The position numbers and the translations under genes are program-made. Below, in pieces: positions 35,624 to 43,734 of a stretch of 64,000 nt of DNA. Source of the DNA: Cellulomonas telluris (GTDB lineage Bacteria > Actinomycetota > Actinomycetes > Actinomycetales > Cellulomonadaceae); NCBI RefSeq assembly GCF_004886325.1, contig NZ_QXFN01000001.1, positions 744,001 to 808,000 of the forward strand. Reading direction: 5' to 3'. Position 1 is the stretch's first letter. Every line of letters begins with the position of its first letter. Below the pieces are notes generated by a model, which saw nothing but the letters and a program-made list of their open reading frames with translations, searched no databases and was not told where the DNA came from.

Positions 35624-35713
35624 CCGCCCGTGCCACCCCGAGCCGACGGATGGGTCCTGTCCACGTCACCGCTGCGCGCTCCTGGCGCCGGCACGCCGCC
35701 CTCGTCGGTCGGG

Positions 35714-35767
35714 GCCGACCTCGTCCGGTAGGGGTGACGAGGTCGGCGCCGGAGTGACGAGGTCGGC
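35714..35767. repeat. Three copies of GACGAGGTCGGC (one inverted)
   Basis: The element occurs inverted at 35714-35725 and direct at 35736-35747 and 35756-35767, the last two 20 bases apart. It can form a hairpin between the first two copies and lies 30 bases past the 3' end of the cutinase gene. Function unknown; it may be its terminator. Confidence 0.65.
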
Positions 35768-35798
35768 TCCCGGGGCCGACGTTTCCGGGTGCCGTGGG

Positions 35799-36694
35799 TC
35801 AGCAGGTGGGGACGCGGTCCCAGCCGTCGGCCGTCTGGGTCAGGGACACCTGGGTGCGGCTCGAGTAGTAGCCCAGGGCGTCTCGGGTGCCGCGGGCGTA
35901 CGTGCGCAGGCCGACGCGGACGGCGCGGTCCGCCGCGACGTGCTCGCGGGTGCTGGCCGTGACGCACGTGGCCGGCTGGCCGGGCGTGGTGGGCGCCGGC
36001 GTGGGCGCCGGGGTCGTCGGTGCCGGCGTCGGGTCGCCCGGCCGACGAGCGCCGCGGCGAAGCGCGCGCCCTCGCCCACCGTGCCGTTCGAGACGTACGT
36101 GAGGTGTGCGGCGAAGCTGCCGCCGCCGCGCTGGCACACCGGGTCGCCGCTGTTGCAGAACTCCTTGGCCTTCGGGCCGTAGGTCGGGCTGGCCTCGGCG
36201 ATCGTGCGGCCGCTGAGACCCAGCGGGTTGCCGTACACGACGACGGCGGCGACCCGGCCGGCGAGGTCCGCGGGGATCGACTCGCCCCGCGTCGTGCCGG
36301 TGCGGATGCCGATCGCGATGTCGGTGACGGTCGCCCCCTGGGAGTACCCGCCGATGACGAACCGCGTGCCGGGGCAGGCGGCTGCGCGCTCGACCACGCG
36401 GCGGGTCATGTCGGTGGCGCCGGGGCCTGCGCTCGTCTGGGCGCTGTTGGCGGCGTAGTCGACGGCGTAGGACGACACCGTGCGGCCGGGCAGCTCGGCC
36501 TGGATCGCGCGGACGAGCGGCGTGCCGACGACGCCGAGGCCGGCGCGCTCGCCGGTGCCGCGGGCGAAGACGACCTCGACGTCGGTGCAGCCGGTGGCGG
36601 CGGTGGCGGACGCGGCGGTGACGACGCCGCCGGTGACGGTCGTGGCCAGCGCCAGGGCGGCGACGAGGGCGCGACGAAGACGGTAGGGACGCAT
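35799..36694 (-). pseudogene. Secreted cutinase-family hydrolase, broken by a frameshift
   Basis: A signal peptide and cutinase alpha/beta-hydrolase domain: VVFARGTGERAGLGVVG, nucleophile motif GGYSQG (~residue 120), catalytic Asp in NSGDPVC and His in AAHLTYV, with the usual cysteine pairs. About residue 215 (near 36040-36050) the frame shifts. The correct continuation (GDPTPAPTTPAP linker, then a small domain with CVTASTREHVAADRAVRVGL and VSLTQTADGWDRVPTC) is in another frame and ends at 35799; the original frame runs out at 35840. Adding one C to the GGCCGGG run at the junction restores a single gene. The catalytic domain is intact. Sequencing error or a recent mutation. Confidence 0.75.
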
Positions 36695-36836
36695 GCAGGA
36701 GCCTCGCAGGAGCATCGGGGGACGGGCCGCGCCGGGACGCGGCAACCCGTGGCCCGGAGGGTTCGGGCCGCTCAGGAGGATGTCCGAATCGTCCGAATCA
36801 TGTGAACCCTCTCATCGAAGGTGCGCCCGATCGGGT

Positions 36837-36846
36837 GAAGCGCTTC
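36837..36846. promoter_or_regulatory. LacI-type palindrome
   Basis: GAAGCGCTTC, a perfect 10-base palindrome with the CG centre favoured by LacI-family regulators, in the divergent spacer. No LacI gene is in the window. Confidence 0.4.
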
Positions 36847-36957
36847 GAGAGCGCGCGACGCGGCCCGAGAGCCAGGTCAGCAGGGCCGCCGTCGCCGGTG
36901 TGGCGCACGAGACGCCCCGCCTCCCGCGCTCGGCGCGCGCGCCGGCACCCCCGGCCC

Positions 36958-36963
36958 TAGCGT
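36958..36963 (+). promoter_or_regulatory. Candidate -10 box for the symporter operon
   Basis: TAGCGT, giving a leader of about 66 bases. Confidence 0.4.
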
Positions 36964-37035
36964 GTCCGTCGCCCCGCCCCCGGGAGGACGTCGCCGTCCA
37001 CCGCCGGGCGACCGTACGACGACGAGGGAGCACCC

Positions 37036-38736
37036 GTGGACCAGGCCAGTGACGTCCTCCGCCTCGACGCGAACGCGGTCGACTACGCGCTCGTCGCCGT
37101 CTACTTCGTGTTCGTGCTCGGCATCGGGCTGCTCGCCCGGCGGCAGGTCTCGACGAGCCTCGACTTCTTCCTGTCCGGGCGCGCGCTGCCCGCGTGGGTG
37201 ACCGGGCTGGCCTTCATCTCCGCCAACCTCGGTGCGGTCGAGGTCATGGGCATGTCCGCCAACGGTGCCGAGATCGGCATGGCGACCATGCACTACTACT
37301 GGATCGGCGCGATCCCCGCGATGCTCTTCCTCGGCATCGTGATGATGCCGTTCTACTACGGCTCCAAGGTCCGCTCGGTGCCCGAGTTCATGCGCCGGCG
37401 GTTCGGCACCGGCGCGCACCTGGTGAACGCGCTGAGCTTCGCGCTCGCGCAGCTGCTCATCGCCGGCGTGAACCTCTACCTGCTCGCGACGATCGTCAAC
37501 GTGCTGCTCGGCTGGCCGCTGTGGGTGTCGCTCGTCATCGCCGCGGCGGTCGTGCTCAGCTACACCGCGCTCGGCGGCCTGTCCGCGGCGATCTACAACG
37601 AGGTGCTGCAGTTCTTCGTCATCGTCGCGGCGCTGCTGCCGCTGACGCTCGTCGGCCTGCACCGCGTCGGCGGCGTCGACGGGCTGGTCGAGCGCGTCAC
37701 GGCCGGTCCGGGCGGCACCGAGGAGCTGTCGTCGTGGCCGGGGCAGGCGCTGACGGGCTTCGACTCCCCGGTCCTGTCGGTGATCGGCATCGTCTTCGGG
37801 CTGGGCTTCGTGCTGTCGTTCGGCTACTGGACGACGAACTTCGTCGAGGTGCAGCGCGCGATGGCGTCGGAGTCGATGTCCGCGGCGCGGCGGGCGCCCG
37901 TGATCGGCGCGTTCCCGAAGATGTTCGTGCCGTTCATCATCATCATCCCGGGCATCATCGCGAGCGTCCTGTCCCCGGAGATCGTCGCGCTCAAGGAGGG
38001 GCAGGGCGGCGGCGACATCCAGTACAACGACGCCCTGCTGCTGCTCATGCGCGACCTGCTGCCCAACGGCATGCTCGGCATCGCGATCGCCGGTCTGCTG
38101 GCGGCGTTCATGGCCGGCATGGCGGCGAACATCTCCGCGTTCAACACGGTCTTCAGCTACGACCTGTGGCAGCAGTACGTCGTCAAGGACAAGCCGGACG
38201 GCTACTACACGACCGTCGGGCGCGTCGCGACGCTCGCCGCGACCGTCGTCGCGATCTTCACCGCGCTGCTGGCCTCCGGCTACAGCAACCTCATGGACTA
38301 CCTGCAGACGCTGTTCGGCTTCTTCAACGCGCCGCTGTTCGCCACGTTCATCCTCGGCATGTTCTGGAAGCGCATGACGGCGACCGCCGGGTGGGCCGGC
38401 CTCGCGAGCGGCACGCTGGCCGCGATCCTCGTGGCGGTGCTCAGCGAGGACGCCCTCGGCCCGCTCAGCGTCGGGGTCCTGCCGCTGTCCGGGCAGGGCG
38501 CGAGCTTCGCCGCCGCGGGCGCCGCGTTCGTCGTCGACATCCTCGTCAGCGTCGCCGTCACCGCGGTGACCCGGCCGAAGCCCGAGGGGGAGCTGCGCGG
38601 CCTCGTGTACTCCCTGACGCCGCGGGAGCTGCGGACCGACCCCGACGAGCACACGCTGCCCTGGTACCAGCGCCCGACGCGCCTCGCCGCAATCGCGCTC
38701 GTGCTCGTCGTCGGCCTCAACGTCGTCTTCCACTGA
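37036..38736 (+). CDS. Sodium:solute symporter (SSS family)
   Basis: A 566-residue transporter of the LeuT-fold SSS family with about 14 helices. Early helices carry YFVFVLGIGLLARRQVS and FFLSGRALPAWVTGLAFISAN, the family's characteristic start; VLSYTALGGLSAAIYNEVLQ and YWTTNFVEVQRAMAS are the central signature. The sequence is nearest to the SglT-like sugar branch, which imports galactose or similar with Na+, but the substrate cannot be assigned. GTG start with ribosome site GAGGGAG. A small membrane protein follows after 14 bases. Confidence 0.92.
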   Translation: MDQASDVLRLDANAVDYALVAVYFVFVLGIGLLARRQVSTSLDFFLSGRALPAWVTGLAFISANLGAVEVMGMSANGAEIGMATMHYYWIGAIPAMLFLGIVMMPFYYGSKVRSVPEFMRRRFGTGAHLVNALSFALAQLLIAGVNLYLLATIVNVLLGWPLWVSLVIAAAVVLSYTALGGLSAAIYNEVLQFFVIVAALLPLTLVGLHRVGGVDGLVERVTAGPGGTEELSSWPGQALTGFDSPVLSVIGIVFGLGFVLSFGYWTTNFVEVQRAMASESMSAARRAPVIGAFPKMFVPFIIIIPGIIASVLSPEIVALKEGQGGGDIQYNDALLLLMRDLLPNGMLGIAIAGLLAAFMAGMAANISAFNTVFSYDLWQQYVVKDKPDGYYTTVGRVATLAATVVAIFTALLASGYSNLMDYLQTLFGFFNAPLFATFILGMFWKRMTATAGWAGLASGTLAAILVAVLSEDALGPLSVGVLPLSGQGASFAAAGAAFVVDILVSVAVTAVTRPKPEGELRGLVYSLTPRELRTDPDEHTLPWYQRPTRLAAIALVLVVGLNVVFH

Positions 38737-38750
38737 GACAGGAGCCGGAC

Positions 38751-39029
38751 ATGACCTCTCAGGACGAGGCGCGGGTGGTCCGCGCGTTCGACATCCGCAC
38801 GATCATCGGTGCCCTGCTCGGCATCTACGGCCTGGTCATCACGGTCGTCGGGCTGTTCTTCACGTCCGAGGAGGACCTGGCGAAGGCCGACGGCGCCAAC
38901 GTGAACCTGTGGACGGGCCTCGGGCTGCTCGTCGTCGCCGCCGGTTTCCTGCTGTGGGTGCGGCTGCGCCCGCTCGTCGTCACCCGGGACACCGGCACCG
39001 ACCCGGAGGACCCGATGCGCCCGGAGTGA
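38751..39029 (+). CDS. Small membrane protein partner of the symporter
   Basis: A 92-residue protein with two membrane helices (IRTIIGALLGIYGLVITVVG and WTGLGLLVVAAGFLLWVRL) and short charged ends. Small two-helix proteins often accompany SSS symporters in actinobacteria and are presumed accessory subunits. Ribosome site ACAGGAG. A long hairpin ends the operon. Confidence 0.8.
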   Translation: MTSQDEARVVRAFDIRTIIGALLGIYGLVITVVGLFFTSEEDLAKADGANVNLWTGLGLLVVAAGFLLWVRLRPLVVTRDTGTDPEDPMRPE

Positions 39030-39057
39030 CCGGACGGAACACCCCACGCCCCCGCGA

Positions 39058-39113
39058 CGAGCGCAACCTGGCGCACGTCGGCGACGGTGCGTCGGTGCGT
39101 CAGGTTGCGCTCG
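39058..39113. terminator. Long bidirectional hairpin
   Basis: Nineteen-base arms (39058-39076 and 39095-39113) with one G-T pair around an 18-base loop, filling the gap between two convergent genes. Confidence 0.75.
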
Positions 39114-39130
39114 CCGGGGGCGTCGGTCGG

Positions 39131-41395
39131 TCAGACGCGGGGGTCGATCGGGAAGTTCTGGTCGAAGACGTGGTCCGGGTCGTACGCGCGCTTGAGGGCG
39201 CGCAGCCGGGTCAGCGTCGCCGGGGGGAACGCGTCGAGCAGGCGCTCGGGGCGCGGGTCGGTCTCGAACGACAGGTACAGGCCGTCCATGTGCGGGTACG
39301 CGAGGCGGTCCCAGACGCCGTCGAGCCCCGCGCGCCCGGCGCGGCCGGCGAAGGCGGTCGCAGAGAACGCCGCGTGCCGGTGCGCGTACGCGGTGGCGTC
39401 GGGCGGGACGTCGTTCGCGGCGCCGCCCGTCGCGCGCAGCTGGACCAGCATCGCCTCCCCGGACTCCAGCACGCGGCCCAGGTCGGCGGCGGCGTCGGTC
39501 GTCATGGTCGTCAGCAGCCCGGACCGCGAGACGGGCGGTGCGCCCCCGTCGTGGTGCTTGGCGACGGGCCCGACGATCCCCGGGTAGGGCGTCAGCTGCG
39601 CACGCTGGTCGAGCACGGGCGCGACGCCGAGCATCGGCTCGAGCGCCTCGACGGCCGCCTGCGCGTCGTCGTCCGCCCACACCGTCATGGCCTGCGCGAT
39701 CGGGCCGCGGCCGGGTGACGACGCCTGCATGTGCAGGAAGCTCGTGAGCTGCCGCGGCGCCTCCTCCACGAGCCGGCCCCAGCGCTCCAGCAGCACGGCG
39801 GGCTCGGACGCGTCGAAGACCATCTGCGCGAACACGACGTCCGGCACCTGCGCGGCCTCGACCTCGACCCACGTCACCACGCCGAGGTTGCCCCCGGCGC
39901 CGCGCAGGCCCCAGAACAGCTCGGGCTCGTGCTCGGCGTCCACGCGGTGCACGGCGCCGTCGGCGGTGACGACCTCGGCGGCGACGACGTGGTCGATCGT
40001 CAGGCCGTACGACCGCCCGAGCAGGCCGATGCCGCCCGTCGTCGCGAGGCCGCCGACGCCCACGCCGCCGTAGTCCCCGGACGAGATCGCCCAGCCGCGC
40101 GGCGCGAGCGCGGCGGCGACCGCACCCCACGTCGCCCCGGCGCCGAGCCGCACGCGACGCGTGGCGGCGTCGACCACCTCGATCTGGTCCAGCCGCCCGA
40201 CGTCCAGCACGACGCCGCCGTCGTTCGTCGACCGGCCGCTGATGCCGTGGCCGCCCGACCGCACCGCGAGCGGCCCGCGCTGGCGCCGCGCGTACGCGAG
40301 CCCGTCGACGACCTCCTCGACGGTCCGCGGCAGCAGCACGAGCCCGGGCTCGCCGCGGCGCATGTAGGTGGAGCGCACGGACGCGTACCGCCGGTCGCCC
40401 GGCTCGACGGCGTCGAGACCCGCGGGGACCGCGTCGTAGTCGATGCCCTCCGCCCGCCTCGCCAGCTGGGCGGCCGAGCGCACAGGGCCCGTCTGCGTGC
40501 CGGCCGTCGCGCGTGCGGACGCGACCTGGTCGCGGACCGCCGGGGCCACCCGCTCGGCGAAGGTCCGGATGGTCCCCGGGTCGTCGGTGCCGAGGACGAA
40601 CGTGCCGATGCCGTCCTCGAGCGCGAGGCGCACGAGGTCGTCCACCCACTGCTCGGGCGGGCCGACCAGGAGGCCGTCGGAGGCGGGGGAGAAGCGGCCG
40701 GTCAGGTTGAGCAGGCGGCGGATCTCGCGGGGGTCGCGGCCCGCGGCCGTCGCCGCCTCGTCGATCGCCGCGTTGCCGCGCACCAGGTCGCCCGGCTGCA
40801 GGTAGCCCATGGACGGCAGCCAGCCGTCGGCCTTCTCCGCGACGAGCCGCAGCATGCGCGGCTTGTACGCGCCGACCCAGATGCCGACGTCGTGCACGGG
40901 CGCGGGCCCGCGCTTCGCCCCGTTGACGTGGTGGTGCTCGCCGCCGGCGCGCAGCGGGCGCCGCTCGGAGGTGTCCCACAGGCCGCGGATGACGTCGATC
41001 GCCTCGCCCAGCGCCTCGACGCCCTGGCCGGGCGTCAGCCGCGGGACGCCCATCGCCTCGATCGCGTCCCAGAACGCCCCGGCGCCGAGTCCGAGCTCGG
41101 CACGCCCGTTCGAGAGCAGGTCCAGGCTTGCGACGGCCTTGGCGAGCACCGCCGGCGGGCGCAGCGGCAGGTTGTGCACGTTGCCCGCGAGGTGGACCCG
41201 CTCGGTGCGGGCGGCCACCCAGGTCAGCAGCGTCCACGTGTCGAGGAACGCGGGCTGGTACGGGTGGTCCTGGAACGTCACGAGGTCGAGGCCGACCTCC
41301 TCGGTGAGCACCGCGAGCGCCACCGGCGCCTGCGGGTCGGCGGCCTGCGGGGTGAGGAACGTGCCGAACGTGAGCTCGTGGCCGTAGTCGGTCAT
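39131..41395 (-). CDS. Fusion of a luciferase-like flavin monooxygenase and a BBE-type FAD oxidase
   Basis: A 754-residue two-enzyme fusion in one uninterrupted frame. Residues ~1-305 are an LLM-class (bacterial-luciferase-like, F420 or FMN) TIM barrel: FGTFLTPQAADPQAPVALAV, SNGRAELGLGAGAFWDAIEA, ADGWLPSMGY. Residues ~320-754 are a PCMH-type FAD-binding oxidase: RSGGHGISGRS with the His that binds FAD covalently, GVGGLATTGGIGLLGRSYGL, and the BBE-end motif AYDPDHVFDQN. The second FAD-linking Cys of true BBE enzymes is not seen. Two coupled oxidation steps on one substrate are likely. Divergent from a MarR gene and its operator. Confidence 0.88.
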   Translation of the reverse strand: MTDYGHELTFGTFLTPQAADPQAPVALAVLTEEVGLDLVTFQDHPYQPAFLDTWTLLTWVAARTERVHLAGNVHNLPLRPPAVLAKAVASLDLLSNGRAELGLGAGAFWDAIEAMGVPRLTPGQGVEALGEAIDVIRGLWDTSERRPLRAGGEHHHVNGAKRGPAPVHDVGIWVGAYKPRMLRLVAEKADGWLPSMGYLQPGDLVRGNAAIDEAATAAGRDPREIRRLLNLTGRFSPASDGLLVGPPEQWVDDLVRLALEDGIGTFVLGTDDPGTIRTFAERVAPAVRDQVASARATAGTQTGPVRSAAQLARRAEGIDYDAVPAGLDAVEPGDRRYASVRSTYMRRGEPGLVLLPRTVEEVVDGLAYARRQRGPLAVRSGGHGISGRSTNDGGVVLDVGRLDQIEVVDAATRRVRLGAGATWGAVAAALAPRGWAISSGDYGGVGVGGLATTGGIGLLGRSYGLTIDHVVAAEVVTADGAVHRVDAEHEPELFWGLRGAGGNLGVVTWVEVEAAQVPDVVFAQMVFDASEPAVLLERWGRLVEEAPRQLTSFLHMQASSPGRGPIAQAMTVWADDDAQAAVEALEPMLGVAPVLDQRAQLTPYPGIVGPVAKHHDGGAPPVSRSGLLTTMTTDAAADLGRVLESGEAMLVQLRATGGAANDVPPDATAYAHRHAAFSATAFAGRAGRAGLDGVWDRLAYPHMDGLYLSFETDPRPERLLDAFPPATLTRLRALKRAYDPDHVFDQNFPIDPRV

Positions 41396-41426
41396 CGCGG
41401 TGCGTCTCCTGTCGTCTGCGGCCACG

Positions 41427-41447
41427 ATCGTATGCATGGCAGACGAT
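41427..41447. promoter_or_regulatory. MarR operator between the oxidase and marR genes
   Basis: A 21-base imperfect palindrome ATCGT-N-TGC-N3-GCA-N-ACGAT, with all sixteen arm positions matching. It lies 32 bases from the fusion gene and 28 bases from the marR start, so MarR should control both. Confidence 0.75.
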
Positions 41448-41462
41448 CTGTGTCACCGCCGG

Positions 41463-41468
41463 TACGCT
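41463..41468 (+). promoter_or_regulatory. -10 box of marR
   Basis: TACGCT, six bases before the ATG at 41475; marR is probably leaderless. Confidence 0.45.
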
Positions 41469-41474
41469 GAGGGC

Positions 41475-41933
41475 ATGAGCACACCCGACGGCGACCTCGG
41501 CTGGCAGCTCGGCACGCTGCTCGGCCGCTGGCGCGCGGCCGTCGAGCACGCGCTCGCCGACGTCCCGTCCGGCCCGCGCGGGTGGCACGTGCTCGCCGCC
41601 GTCGTCGACGGCGCCCCGCCGACCCAGGCCGCGCTCGCGGGCCGGCTCGGCATCGACCGCACCGTCATGACGTACCTCGTCGACAAGCTCGTCGGCTGCG
41701 GGCTCGTCGAGCGGCAGCCCGACCCCGCCGACCGGCGCGTGCGGCGGATCGCCCCCACCGCGGCCGGGCGCGCGGCCCACGCGGACCTCGCCGCCCGCGT
41801 CACGGCGGCCGAGGACGCCGTCCTGGCCGCCCTCGACCCGGCGGACCGCAGCGCCCTGCGGCTGCTCCTCGCCCGCGTCACCGGTGCCCCGGCGCACGGC
41901 GAGGACGTGTGCCGGGCGGTGGGTGCCGTCTGA
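41475..41933 (+). CDS. MarR-family transcriptional regulator
   Basis: A 152-residue winged-helix repressor. The helix-turn-helix and wing are QAALAGRLGIDRTVMTYLVD and VERQPDPADRRVRRIAPTAA, the classic MarR signature. N- and C-terminal helices form the dimer and ligand pocket. Divergent from the flavin oxidase fusion with a clear shared operator; it probably senses the substrate or a toxic relative of it. ATG at 41475 is placed directly after a -10 box. Confidence 0.93.
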   Translation: MSTPDGDLGWQLGTLLGRWRAAVEHALADVPSGPRGWHVLAAVVDGAPPTQAALAGRLGIDRTVMTYLVDKLVGCGLVERQPDPADRRVRRIAPTAAGRAAHADLAARVTAAEDAVLAALDPADRSALRLLLARVTGAPAHGEDVCRAVGAV

Positions 41934-41977
41934 GGACGTGCTCCGCGGCCCTTCCTCGCCGGGCTCGAGGTGCGTAA

Positions 41978-41995
41978 CGTAGGTACGTACCTACG
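41978..41995. promoter_or_regulatory. Antitoxin operator and promoter
   Basis: A perfect 18-base palindrome CGTAGGTACGTACCTACG. A TAACGT -10 box (41975-41980) overlaps its left edge and the ribosome site GAGGAGG (41995-42001) its right edge, so bound protein would block both. It suits autoregulation by the antitoxin. Confidence 0.82.
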
Positions 41996-42007
41996 AGGAG
42001 GCCGGCC

Positions 42008-42253
42008 ATGCCGCACCTGACGTCCCGCCAGTTCAACCACGACGTCTCTGCCGCGAAGCGAGCCGCGAAGGACGGCCCGGTCGTCATCACGGACCGCGGT
42101 CAGCCATCGCACGTCCTGCTGACCTACGCCGACTTCCAGCGCATGACGCGCCGCGCCGCGCGACCGCCGCTGTCCGAGACCCTCCGCATGGAGGAGGACC
42201 TCGACTTCGAGCCGGGCAGGGTGTCGTTCGACGTCCGACCTGTCGACCTGTGA
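42008..42253 (+). CDS. Phd/YefM-type antitoxin
   Basis: An 81-residue antitoxin: LTSRQFNHDVSAAKRAAKDG and PVVITDRGQPSHVLLTYADF form the DNA-binding Phd/YefM fold at residues 4-43, and the acidic C-terminal half (ETLRMEEDLDFEPG) should wrap around the toxin. It overlaps the toxin gene by four bases (GTGA). Confidence 0.93.
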   Translation: MPHLTSRQFNHDVSAAKRAAKDGPVVITDRGQPSHVLLTYADFQRMTRRAARPPLSETLRMEEDLDFEPGRVSFDVRPVDL

Positions 42254-42666
42254 GCTACGTCCTCGACACCAACGTCCTGTCCGAGCTGCGGCGGCGTGCG
42301 CCGGACGTCCGGGTCGCCGCGTGGGTCGACGGACAGGACCCCGAGGCGCTGCACCTCTCGGTGATGACCGTCTACGAGGTCGAGCTCGGAATCCGCTCGG
42401 TGGAGCGACGAGACCGGGCGCAGGCGGCCGCCCTGCGTGCGTGGTTCGCGACCCAGGTGCTGACGGAGTTCGCCGACCGGATCCTCCCCGTCGACACCGC
42501 CGTGGCCGTGCGCGCGGCCGCCCTCTCGGTTCCCGACCGCCGTCCGCAGAGCGACGGGCTCATCGCCGCGACGGCGCTCGTGCACGGCATGACGGTCGTG
42601 ACCCGGAACGTGGCCGACTTCGCGGACGTGCCGGGCCTGGCGGTGCTCGACCCGTGGCGGCACTGA
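42250..42666 (+). CDS. PIN-domain ribonuclease toxin (VapC-like)
   Basis: A 138-residue PIN nuclease. The acidic metal-binding residues are visible: Asp6 in YVLDTNVLSELRR, Glu43 or Glu45 in VYEVELGI, Asp102 in SDGLIAATA, and Asp123 after TRNVAD. FitB/VapC relatives cut tRNA or rRNA and stop growth unless bound by their antitoxin, encoded directly upstream. All catalytic residues are kept, so the system looks functional. No sign of a mobile element at its borders. Confidence 0.93.
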   Translation: MSYVLDTNVLSELRRRAPDVRVAAWVDGQDPEALHLSVMTVYEVELGIRSVERRDRAQAAALRAWFATQVLTEFADRILPVDTAVAVRAAALSVPDRRPQSDGLIAATALVHGMTVVTRNVADFADVPGLAVLDPWRH

Positions 42667-42675
42667 CCCGGCTCG

Positions 42676-43323
42676 TCAGGACCGTGCGGTGCGCTCCCGC
42701 AACGTCGCCACGCCCGGCCCGTCGAGGTCGTCCAGGTAGGCGGTGCGCCCGGCCATCGCCATGGCGAGCGCGAGCGTCGTCCCGCGCACGGCCGGCCCGT
42801 CGCCGGCCCTGAACGGCCCGTCCGTCGCCTCGAGCCGCAGCCCGCGCACGGCGGACGCGCTGTGCACCGCGAAGTCGCGTCGCGCGAAGAACTCCGCCAC
42901 GGCCGTGCTCGCCCCGATCGACGGCGTCGTCGCGATGCCGAGCGGACGGCGCACGTCCTGCGCGTGCACCACGACCTCCCCGAGCCACGCGGCGGCGTGC
43001 CCGGAGGGCGCGGTCGTGCGGTCGACCGCCGCGCGGAAGCGGGCCAGCGTCTCGGCGGGCGTCGCCCCGCGGTGCTCGGCGAGCCGGCGTGCGTTGTGCA
43101 GGTCCGCGTCGAACCGTGCGCCGACGATGCTCGCGAGCCACCGCAGCGGCGTCAGGTGCGCGGCGGAGGTCAGGTGCGCGACGACGTCCTCGACCGTCCA
43201 GCGGCCGCACAGCGACGGCGTCGCCCAGGCCGCAGCGTCCAGCGCCGCCAGGTCGTCCGCCAGGGCGCCGCGCTCCGCCCGGGTCGCGGCGGAGAGGTGG
43301 TCACGGGCGGAGCGGCGGGTCAC
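42676..43323 (-). CDS. Mycothiol-dependent maleylpyruvate isomerase-like protein
   Basis: A 215-residue DinB-fold protein of the TIGR03083/MDMPI type: TPSLCGRWTVEDVVAHLTSA at residues ~35-54 with metal-binding His50, and GEVVVHAQDVRRPLGI at ~118. These are usually mycothiol-dependent enzymes or detoxifying transferases. GTG start at 43323. Convergent with the toxin gene, ten bases apart; divergent from the DUF1905 gene. Confidence 0.87.
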   Translation of the reverse strand: MTRRSARDHLSAATRAERGALADDLAALDAAAWATPSLCGRWTVEDVVAHLTSAAHLTPLRWLASIVGARFDADLHNARRLAEHRGATPAETLARFRAAVDRTTAPSGHAAAWLGEVVVHAQDVRRPLGIATTPSIGASTAVAEFFARRDFAVHSASAVRGLRLEATDGPFRAGDGPAVRGTTLALAMAMAGRTAYLDDLDGPGVATLRERTARS

Positions 43324-43438
43324 GAGGGCCTCCGGAGGTGGCGGGCGCGGGGACGTGCACGCACGCTACGGCGGGGCACCGACGCCCATCCGGTCGCGCG
43401 CCCTGGCGCAGCGGGTGGTCCCCCGCCACACTCGCCGC

Positions 43439-43690
43439 ATGGAGTACCGGACGACCATCCTCGCCACCGGCGGCACGACGACCGGCATCCCGGTGCCCGA
43501 CGAGGTGATGACCGCTCTGGGAGGCGGCGGACGGCCCAAGGTCACCGTGACCGTCGGGTCGTACACCTTCACCACGACCGTGGGTTCGCGCGGCGGGCAG
43601 AAGCTCCTGCCGCTCAGCAGCGACCGGCGCAAGGAGTCCGGCCTGGCGGCGGGCGACGACGTCACGGTCTCGATCGCGCTCGCGGGCTGA
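43439..43690 (+). CDS. DUF1905-family protein (short form)
   Basis: An 83-residue beta-barrel-type protein: FRT-like start YRTTILATGGTTTGIPVPDE, GGGGRPKVTVTVGSYTFTTT, and the family end pattern QKLLPLSSDRRKESGLAAGD. This is the form of DUF1905 usually found alone in actinobacteria. Related in layout, but not close in sequence, to the 7288-7578 protein. Function unknown. Confidence 0.85.
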   Translation: MEYRTTILATGGTTTGIPVPDEVMTALGGGGRPKVTVTVGSYTFTTTVGSRGGQKLLPLSSDRRKESGLAAGDDVTVSIALAG

Positions 43691-43734
43691 GCCGCCGTCG
43701 GAACACCAGCGACCCCACGACCGTTCGACCGGTC

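Larger units (their letters stand above)
36695..37035. other. Intergenic regulatory region between cutinase and symporter genes
   Basis: A 341-base divergent spacer. It contains two tandem copies of GTCCGAATC (36782-36799), a LacI-type palindrome GAAGCGCTTC (36837-36846), a TAGCGT -10 box facing the symporter (36958-36963), and the symporter ribosome site GAGGGAG (37024-37030). No open frame in it looks coding. Confidence 0.6.
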
